NCBI GenBank assembly: GCA_965146665.1
Contig: CBCTHE010000019.1
Location: 1 to 64,000, forward strand
DNA length: 64,000 nucleotides
Direction of reading: 5' to 3'
Origin: Ructibacterium sp965146665
Lineage (GTDB): Bacteria > Bacillota > Clostridia > Monoglobales > Monoglobaceae
Each line of letters begins with the position of its first letter. Within the stretch, counting starts at the first letter, position 1. The position numbers and the translations under genes were made by a program. The notes below the pieces were generated by a model. That model did no database searches, had not been told where the DNA came from, and worked only from the letters and a program-made list of their open reading frames with translations. This document shows, one piece after another, positions 58,254 to 64,000 of this stretch.

Positions 58254-59290
58254 TCTGTCATCCTCTTTATCTCTGTCAATAGGGTTTCTATAATCTGATC
58301 TTCCGGGATCTTGCGCACAATTTCGCCCTTGCGGAACAGCACGGCACAGCCGTCCCCGCCCGCGATGCCGATGTCCGCGTCCCGGGCCTCGCCGGGGCCG
58401 TTGACCACACAGCCCATAACCGCGACCTTCAGTTTGGCAGGAATGTGCTCCACCGCGTCGGTGACAGCCTGCGCAATGGGGATCAGGTCGATTTTCGTCC
58501 GGCCGCAGGTGGGGCAGGAGACCACCTGGATGCTGTTTTGGTCCAGGTCCAGAGCCCGCAGGATCAGTTTTGCGGCCTCCGCCTCCCGGATTGGGTCGTC
58601 CGTAAGAGAGACCCGGATGGTGTCGCCGATTCCGTCCGCCAGCAGGGAGCCGATCCCAATGGCGGATTTTACAATCCCGGCCCTGGTGGTTCCCGCCTCG
58701 GTGACGCCCAGATGCAGGGGATAGTCAAAGAGCTCCCGGGCCAGCCGGTAGGCGTCAATGGTGGTCTTGACACTGGAGGACTTCATGGAGAGTACAATGT
58801 CGTCAAAGTCATAGCGGTTCAGGATCTCCACATGGGTTCGGGCGCTCTCCGCCATGGCCCGGGCAAGGTCCCCGCCGCACCGCTCCAGCAGTCCCTTTTC
58901 CAGAGAGCCGCCGTTGACCCCGATCCGAATGGGGATACCCCGCGCGCCGGCGGCCCGGGCCACAGCCCGGGCCCGGTCCTCGCCGCCGATGTTTCCGGGG
59001 TTGATCCGGATTTTATGTACACCCCGCTCAATGCACATCAGGGCCAGCCGGTAGTCAAAGTGAATGTCAGCCACCAGCGGGACGTTTGTGCGCGCCAGAA
59101 TCTGTTCCATGGCGCGGGCGCTTTCCTCGTCCGGCACAGCCAGCCGGACAATGTCACAGCCAGCCTCTGCCAGCTGGTTCACCTGCCGCACCGCGGCCTC
59201 CGGGTCGCTGGTGGGTACGTTGGTCATGGACTGAATGGCGACGGGCGCGCCGTTTCCAATGGTGACGGCTCCAATTTTTACTGATTTCAT
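58250..59290 (-). CDS. ispG: 4-hydroxy-3-methylbut-2-enyl diphosphate synthase
   Basis: IspG (GcpE) is the 4Fe-4S enzyme of the penultimate step of the MEP isoprenoid pathway. Motifs: IGNGAPVAIQSMTNVPT, DIVRLAVPD, KIRINPGNIG, VVSCPTCGRTKIDL and GCVVNGPGEARDADIGIAGG, with the three cluster Cys. ATG 59290 after GGAGTGTTTCAC is better than the in-frame codon at 59299. Translation stops inside the polC start (4-bp overlap). The start codon is embedded in a parS-like sequence. The promoter lies at 59400-59428. Confidence 0.97.
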   Translation of the reverse strand: MKSVKIGAVTIGNGAPVAIQSMTNVPTSDPEAAVRQVNQLAEAGCDIVRLAVPDEESARAMEQILARTNVPLVADIHFDYRLALMCIERGVHKIRINPGNIGGEDRARAVARAAGARGIPIRIGVNGGSLEKGLLERCGGDLARAMAESARTHVEILNRYDFDDIVLSMKSSSVKTTIDAYRLARELFDYPLHLGVTEAGTTRAGIVKSAIGIGSLLADGIGDTIRVSLTDDPIREAEAAKLILRALDLDQNSIQVVSCPTCGRTKIDLIPIAQAVTDAVEHIPAKLKVAVMGCVVNGPGEARDADIGIAGGDGCAVLFRKGEIVRKIPEDQIIETLLTEIKRMTE

Positions 59291-59298
59291 GTGAAACA
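59283..59298. promoter_or_regulatory. parS-like site at the ispG start
   Basis: On the minus strand TGTTTCACATGAAATC, 14 of 16 identical to the two parS copies near parA. It includes the ispG ATG. It could be a weak parS or chance, because the ATG and ribosome site constrain it. Confidence 0.45.
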
Positions 59299-59399
59299 CT
59301 CCGTTCCGGTATGACTTGTCAAAGAAACGGCAAAATGCACGCCCGATGCGCCTGAAGCGGACCGCCGGGCATAAAAAGCCAGTTTACAATACTGTGTTT

Positions 59400-59428
59400 A
59401 TTATAGCACAACCGCGCCTTTCCCACAA
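59400..59428 (-). promoter_or_regulatory. ispG-polC promoter
   Basis: TTGTGG (59428-59423), 17 bp ending in GTGC, TATAAT (59405-59400) on the minus strand. Confidence 0.75.
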
Positions 59429-59503
59429 GGGATAAGACAGCATTTTTATGACAATTTTCTGCGGCGTAAGGGCTTTATCATCCATTATGATGACGGGGCA
59501 GGC

Positions 59504-59532
59504 TTTACAAGGGAAAAAACCTGTGGTATCAT
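59504..59532 (+). promoter_or_regulatory. Promoter of the XTP pyrophosphatase gene
   Basis: TTTACA (59504-59509), 17 bp, TATCAT (59527-59532). Confidence 0.65.
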
Positions 59533-59583
59533 AAGAAATAGAGCCAGAGCGCGGGAAGATGAGAGAAAAATGGAGGAAATGAC

Positions 59584-60171
59584 ATGAAAACCTATGTGCT
59601 TGCCAGCAAAAATCAACATAAGGCAGAGGAGATCAGAGCGATTTTGGGGAGCGGCTTTGAAATCGTCACCCAGACAGAGGCGGGTGCCGGAGACATTGAT
59701 GTGGCGGAGGACGGCACAACCTTTGAGGAAAACGCCGCCAAGAAAGCGGAGGCGATTATGCGGGCCACAGGGCGGGCCACCATCGCGGACGACAGCGGCC
59801 TCTGCGTGGACTATCTGGACGGTGCGCCGGGCATATACACGGCCCGCTATGCCGGGGAAAACGCCGGCGACGGGGAGAACCTGGACAAGCTCCTGCGTGC
59901 GCTGGAGGGGGTCCCGCCCCAGGAGCGGACCGCCCGGTTCGTCTGTGTGATCGCCCTGGCGGAGCCGGGCAAAGAGACCCGGTTTTTCCGCGGGGAGTGC
60001 CGGGGCAGAATCACCCAGGTCAAGAAGGGGGAGGGGGGCTTTGGCTATGACCCTGTCTTTTATACGGATCAGTATGCCAGAACCCTCGCGGAGCTGGAGC
60101 CCTATATTAAAAACGCCATCAGCCACAGAAGCGCGGCGCTCCGGGCCTTTCGGGACGGTGTGGGGGAATAG
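59584..60171 (+). CDS. XTP/dITP diphosphatase (RdgB/HAM1)
   Basis: ATG 59584 follows ATGGAGGAAATGAC. The 195 residues carry the HAM1 motifs: LASKNQHKAEEIRAIL, FEENAAKKAEAIM, ADDSGLCVDYLDGAPGIY, and the C-terminal GGFGYDPVFY and ISHRSAALRAF. The enzyme hydrolyses non-canonical purine triphosphates to monophosphates to keep them out of DNA and RNA. It is a single-gene unit between its own promoter and a hairpin. Confidence 0.96.
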   Translation: MKTYVLASKNQHKAEEIRAILGSGFEIVTQTEAGAGDIDVAEDGTTFEENAAKKAEAIMRATGRATIADDSGLCVDYLDGAPGIYTARYAGENAGDGENLDKLLRALEGVPPQERTARFVCVIALAEPGKETRFFRGECRGRITQVKKGEGGFGYDPVFYTDQYARTLAELEPYIKNAISHRSAALRAFRDGVGE

Positions 60172-60178
60172 GAAAAAC

Positions 60179-60206
60179 AGGGCGGCGCACGAAAGTGCGC
60201 CGCCCT
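60179..60206. terminator. Shared terminator between convergent genes
   Basis: AGGGCGGCGCAC, GAAA, GTGCGCCGCCCT; the minus-strand side continues GTTTTTCC, so it serves the AraC gene best. Confidence 0.85.
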
Positions 60207-60245
60207 TGCTGTTGATTTAGAAAAATTTTATCTTTCGTCCAAAAG

Positions 60246-61148
60246 TCACGGGAGCTGTATCTTTTTCATGGCCTGGGCCAGCAGAGTATTCCGGTTTTCC
60301 ACCACTTGTTTCCGGTATTTGACCGGCGCGGTGCCGGTGAGCCGTGCAAAGGTGTTGGCGTAGTGTTTGCTGTCAGAAAATGCCAGACGCTCCGCAATGG
60401 CCTTGATGGACAGCCGGGAGTTTTCCAGAAGATACATGGAGGTCTCCACCCGTTTGAGAATCGTATACTGCATGGGCGTGACATGATAACGGGCCTTAAA
60501 AACCCGAATCAGCTGCGCCTTGCTCAAATAGAAATACCGGCTCATATCATCCAGGGTAAACCGGCTTTCCAGATTGTGATGAATGTAATCCAGCATGGCC
60601 TCCGCTGCGGAGACGGCCTGTTCCTCCCGCGGAGCCTGACCGGCGCTGAGCAACTGAATCAAACGGTGCAGAAGGAGCTCGACCTGCGCGAAAGCCTGGC
60701 CGCGGCCCAGCGTTTCGGCCTGAGAGAGGGCCTGATGAATTTGCCGGAATTCTTCCCGGGCATCGGTATGCCTGCGGACGAAGGCTTCACCCAGCCGGTA
60801 CGCCTGAATCAGATGGTCCGGCAGTGTGCCGCTGACCGTGATGAATTCCTTTTCCAGCAGATCCGTCTGGTCAGTGTAATACAGGTTTGGGCTCCATTTA
60901 TTGATAAAAAACAGGTCGCCCGCCCCAACGGTGCGCCGCCGCCCGCCCACCTCAACATAGCCCCTGCCGCGGGTCACATATTCAAACTGATACCGGTCCA
61001 GCTCCCGGGGCAGGGCCGCGTCATGACTGACCGCATAGTCCGGGTTGGGCAGCGTGGTCCCGGCGAGAAAGACATGCAGGCGGGGCCGGGTTCCGGCCGG
61101 GGCCGTCTCCATATATACAATTTTTTCATTTCTGGCATTGTAATACAT
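60246..61148 (-). CDS. AraC-family transcriptional regulator, 300 aa
   Basis: ATG 61148 follows GGGGGATGCGCGC. An N-terminal cupin-like sugar-sensing domain (about 30-110; YVTRGRGYVEVGGRRRTVGA, GDLFFINKWSPNLY) is followed by two HTH motifs (RFTLDDMSRYFYLSKAQLIR and SIKAIAERLAFSDSKHYANT) and a terminal region similar to AraC family (TGTAPVKYRK). It is divergent from the HAD and GH3 genes, so it may regulate them in response to a glycan product. Its promoter overlaps their upstream region. Confidence 0.93.
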   Translation of the reverse strand: MYYNARNEKIVYMETAPAGTRPRLHVFLAGTTLPNPDYAVSHDAALPRELDRYQFEYVTRGRGYVEVGGRRRTVGAGDLFFINKWSPNLYYTDQTDLLEKEFITVSGTLPDHLIQAYRLGEAFVRRHTDAREEFRQIHQALSQAETLGRGQAFAQVELLLHRLIQLLSAGQAPREEQAVSAAEAMLDYIHHNLESRFTLDDMSRYFYLSKAQLIRVFKARYHVTPMQYTILKRVETSMYLLENSRLSIKAIAERLAFSDSKHYANTFARLTGTAPVKYRKQVVENRNTLLAQAMKKIQLP

Positions 61149-61215
61149 GCGCGCATCCCCCTATATGTTCATAATTTACACCTTTGTGCACCAAAACAGG
61201 GTTTTTATTTTCTTC

Positions 61216-61244
61216 ATCATACCGTATAATTTCAGGTAAGTCAA
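61216..61244 (-). promoter_or_regulatory. Promoter of the AraC-family gene
   Basis: TTGACT (61244-61239), 17 bp, TATGAT (61221-61216) on the minus strand; a plus-strand TATAAT (61225-61230) lies inside it. Confidence 0.7.
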
Positions 61245-61266
61245 GTAAAAACAAGGGGGGAATCCC

Positions 61267-62109
61267 GTGAATTTTACAAGAAAAAAAGATTTTTTTGTGG
61301 GCGTTGACTCTGACGGCACCGCCTTTGATTCCATGACAATAAAGCACACCCATGCCTTTATCCCCGCCATGGTGCGCGTGTGGGGACTTGAGCCCGTTGC
61401 GGAGGATGTGGTCCGGACCGCGGAGCGGATCAACCTCTACTCACCGGAGCGGGGGATTAACCGGTTTCCCGGACTGGTCCGGACTTTTGACGAGCTGCGC
61501 GCGGAGCTGGGGGAAAGGTTCCCGGTGAAGGAGTATGAGGCGCTGCGCCGGTTTACTGATTCAGGCGCGCCCATGTCCAACCGGGGTCTGGAGGCATATA
61601 TGGCGAAACACCCGGCGCCCGTGCTGGAACAGACACTCCGCTGGAGCCGGACCGCGGACCAGCGCTTTGCCCAAGCGTCAGAAAACCTGCCGCCGTTTCC
61701 CGGGGTGGGCCCCGCGCTCCGGTCAATGGGGGAGACTGCCGATCTGATGGTGGTGTCTGCGGCCTCCTGCGCGGGGCTGATGGGAGACTGGGGCCGGACC
61801 GGTTTGCTGGACACGGTGGACTTTGTGGCCGGACAGGAGTTCGGCGGCAAGGATGCCCAGCTCGCCCTGGCGCTGTCCGCGGGCTATGACCGGGACAAGT
61901 GTCTGATGATCGGAGACGGCCTTGGAGACTGGCAGGCGGCCCGGGAGGCAGGCATCTGCTTTTATCCCGTGGTGCCGTCCAGAGAGGCGCACTGCTGGAA
62001 ATCGCTCATGGACCGGTATTACCCCATGTTTCTGGCGGGGGAATACGCTGGCGGCGCGCAGGACGCGCTGACAGCCGAATTTGAAAAATTTTTGGAGCAG
62101 GGAGAATAG
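61267..62109 (+). CDS. HAD-superfamily hydrolase, 280 aa
   Basis: GTG 61267 follows AAGGGGGGAATCCC. HAD motifs: I GVDSDGTAFDSM with the nucleophile and acid Asp, II VVSAAS, III via Lys in GGKDAQL, and IV LMIGDGLGDWQAA. The inserted helical cap (about 25-130) resembles type C1 caps. The substrate is unknown; context with GH3 suggests a phosphorylated sugar or other small metabolite. It is 11 bp upstream of the GH3 gene and probably in the same operon. Confidence 0.92.
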   Translation: MNFTRKKDFFVGVDSDGTAFDSMTIKHTHAFIPAMVRVWGLEPVAEDVVRTAERINLYSPERGINRFPGLVRTFDELRAELGERFPVKEYEALRRFTDSGAPMSNRGLEAYMAKHPAPVLEQTLRWSRTADQRFAQASENLPPFPGVGPALRSMGETADLMVVSAASCAGLMGDWGRTGLLDTVDFVAGQEFGGKDAQLALALSAGYDRDKCLMIGDGLGDWQAAREAGICFYPVVPSREAHCWKSLMDRYYPMFLAGEYAGGAQDALTAEFEKFLEQGE

Positions 62110-62120
62110 GAGGAAGAAGA

Positions 62121-63770
62121 ATGGAGATACAGGCATTGCTGAAGCAAATGACGCTGGAGGAGAAGATCGGACAGATCTGTGTGCCGATTCTGCAGAAAGG
62201 GGAGATCACGCCGGAGATTGCGGCGTGCATCCGGGAGTATGGGGTCGGTATGATCCGGTACTGCCCCAATGCGGAATTTGACAACGCAAGTGCGGTGGTC
62301 GGGGAGCCCAACCCCTATCTGACCGCGGCCGGGACCGCAGCCTTCACCAGCCGCCTGCAGGAGCTGGCCCGGGAGACCAGAAACCAGATCCCTCTGATTA
62401 TTGCGGTGGACCAGGAGGGGGGCACGCGAAATGATGTGAACCGGGACGGGGCCATGGCCTATGCCAGTCATATGTGCTTCGGGGCCGCGGACGACCCGGA
62501 TCTGACCTATCGGGTGGCAAAGGCCACGGCAGAGGAGTTTGCGGCCATGGGCATAAATATGGTGCAGGCGCCCATTGTGGACGTGTTCCGGTATCCGGGG
62601 CGCAGAACCATGAAGGCGGCCACCTTTGGGGAGAGCGCGGAGGCGGTCACGCTGCATGCGCGGGCCATGCAGCGGGGCTTTCAGGACGGCGGGATCATAG
62701 CCATGATCAAGCACTTTCCCGGGTATGGCTCTCTGGCCACTGATGCCCACAAGGGCACGGCCAGAATCAGCAAATCCCTGGATGCGCTGGAGCGGGAGGA
62801 CCTGTATCCCTTCCGGGCTCTGATGCAGGAGGGCGTGGACGGCATCATGACCGGGCATGTGATTGTGGAATGTCTGGACCGGACGTATCCGGCCACCCTG
62901 TCAAAGACGCTGATTCAGGGGTATCTGCGGGATAAACTGGGCTATGACGGGGTGATTGAAACGGACGCCATGCGGATGCGGGCCATTCAGGACAACTATG
63001 GCACAGGCCCGGCCGCTGTGCTGGCTGTGGCGGCCGGAAACGATCTGGTGCTGCTGCGCGGGAGTATGGAGCACTTTCTGGACGGCCGCAGTGCACTGCT
63101 GGAGGCTGTCCGAACCGGCGCACTTCCGGAGGAGACGATAGACCGGGCAGTGGCGCGGATTCTGCGGCTCAAGGAGGAAAAGGGGCTGTTTGACAACCCC
63201 TTTGCGGACCCAGACCGGGCGGGCCGCATTGTGGGCTGTGCGGAGCACCATGCCCTGCTCCGTGAGCTGGCCGAACGTTCGGTCTCTGTACTGAAGCGGA
63301 AGGCTATGCCGCTGGACCCGGACGGCGCACAGCGGATACTGGCGGTGAGTCCCATTCCTCAAAAGCTGGAGGCGGCCATGGACAAGGACCAGTGTCCGGA
63401 AATTCTGGTCCGGGCGGTCAAGGCCCGGCATGCGCAGACCGAGACCCTTTTGACCGCGCTGGAGCCCGCTGAGGCGGAGATTCAGCGGGCCGTGGCAATG
63501 GCGGCCAACGCGGATGCGGTGGTATTGGGCACCTGCAACGCCATCCTGTATGAAGGACAGCGGACGCTGGCCAAGGCCCTGCAGGCATTGGGCAAGCCGG
63601 TGATCGTGGTGGCCATGGAGTCCCCGTGTGACATAGATGTGCTGGAGCAGGCGGAGGACTATGTCTGCATGTACGGCTGTGCCCGGGATTGGGCGGAGGC
63701 GGCCGCTGACTGTGTATTTGGAAAAAACCCGGGAGCGGGACGGCTTCCGGTCACCCTGCGGAACTGCTGA
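62121..63770 (+). CDS. GH3-family beta-N-acetylhexosaminidase-like enzyme, 549 aa
   Basis: ATG 62121 follows AGGAGGAAGAA. It has the GH3 core: MTLEEKIGQICVP, AVDQEGGTRNDV, the NagZ-type loop IKHFPGYGSLATDAHKGTAR (whose Asp/His pair marks N-acetylhexosaminidases), GIMTGHVIVECLD and the nucleophile region GVIETDAMRM. A second domain (about 390-549) follows, unlike short NagZ, as in larger Firmicute members. No signal peptide is visible, so it acts inside the cell, perhaps in recycling GlcNAc-MurNAc fragments. It sits in an operon with the HAD hydrolase. Confidence 0.93.
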   Translation: MEIQALLKQMTLEEKIGQICVPILQKGEITPEIAACIREYGVGMIRYCPNAEFDNASAVVGEPNPYLTAAGTAAFTSRLQELARETRNQIPLIIAVDQEGGTRNDVNRDGAMAYASHMCFGAADDPDLTYRVAKATAEEFAAMGINMVQAPIVDVFRYPGRRTMKAATFGESAEAVTLHARAMQRGFQDGGIIAMIKHFPGYGSLATDAHKGTARISKSLDALEREDLYPFRALMQEGVDGIMTGHVIVECLDRTYPATLSKTLIQGYLRDKLGYDGVIETDAMRMRAIQDNYGTGPAAVLAVAAGNDLVLLRGSMEHFLDGRSALLEAVRTGALPEETIDRAVARILRLKEEKGLFDNPFADPDRAGRIVGCAEHHALLRELAERSVSVLKRKAMPLDPDGAQRILAVSPIPQKLEAAMDKDQCPEILVRAVKARHAQTETLLTALEPAEAEIQRAVAMAANADAVVLGTCNAILYEGQRTLAKALQALGKPVIVVAMESPCDIDVLEQAEDYVCMYGCARDWAEAAADCVFGKNPGAGRLPVTLRNC

Positions 63771-64000
63771 GGAAACGGCGGCTCCTGCGTCGCAGCAAAC
63801 AACGCTTCGTTCGCTTTGACCAAAAGCGACAAAGCAGGCGTATATTTTGTGTACAGGAAAATAAGGCCAAGCGAACTTTGCCGCGACGCTGGACAGCAAA
63901 CTACGCTTGTGTACCACCGCGTGAAATCTTCGGGCTCCGTTTCTGCGTTTGACGGAGAGGCCCTGTATATCGCGTGCTCCCTGGCCGGCCTCACGCATGA
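63771..64000. other. Right-end stretch without a supported gene
   Basis: About 230 bp after the GH3 stop. Frames on both strands are shadows or lack ribosome sites; no terminator, tRNA or clear promoter was seen. Confidence 0.5.

Noticed and set aside
62901..63998. 365-codon minus-strand frame at the right end
   Set aside because: Antisense to the GH3 gene for most of its length; no ribosome site and no motif.

Overview
The window looks like chromosomal DNA of an anaerobic low-to-middle GC Firmicute of class Clostridia. It encodes a Gram-positive PolC, ParA/ParB with parS sites of the TGTTTCACATGAAACA type, a sensory [FeFe]-hydrogenase cluster, an S-layer-homology protein, a CotH/DUF4956/VTC set and uronide/rhamnoside glycosidases. 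ParAB with adjacent parS suggests an origin-proximal region. Most housekeeping genes lie on the minus strand, so replication probably runs right to left here.

Layout. (1) 1-7722: one end of an integrated element (prophage or ICE). It runs up to a tyrosine integrase placed 22 bp from the 3' end of tRNA-Ala. It contains several tiny genes, two separate divergent XRE-type switches with operator arrays, a CI/LexA-like repressor next to an ImmA-type protease, and a KilA-N gene; its other end is outside the window. (2) 7723-9178: tRNA-Ala(GGC), tRNA-Gly(CCC), tRNA-Val(CAC) and two small membrane proteins. (3) 9349-13640: MATE transporter, AraC regulator divergent from a GH88 unsaturated glucuronyl hydrolase, then a gene-poor patch with a type I toxin-like peptide, a possible small RNA and a dispersed repeat. 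(4) 13634-23703: DUF2461 plus sigma factor, polysaccharide deacetylase, WalJ-like hydrolase, MurA, amidase, and CotH-DUF4956-VTC. (5) 23888-28492: an AT-rich island with a small serine recombinase, two identical 19-bp repeats and a large secreted CHAP/InlB-repeat protein.

(6) 28564-33139: [2Fe-2S] protein, PAS-type sensory hydrogenase, SpoIIE-like phosphatase and a second [FeFe] hydrogenase, from one consensus promoter. (7) 33140-38109: DnaA-box-rich intergenic region, DUF5662, GNAT, then MreB/Mbl, FabZ and a GH78-like gene on the plus strand. (8) 38175-44030: a secreted serpin, an SLH/YcdB protein, another secreted protein and Ppx/GppA. (9) 44098-59290: GuaB, SerS, a coiled-coil membrane protein, ParB/ParA/parS, and the run ispG-polC-tex-MATE. 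(10) 59584-64000: RdgB-type pyrophosphatase, AraC regulator divergent from a HAD hydrolase and a GH3 hexosaminidase.

Many predicted promoters share a TGC triplet directly before the -10 hexamer. Coordinates, motifs and starts were read by eye; no database search was run.
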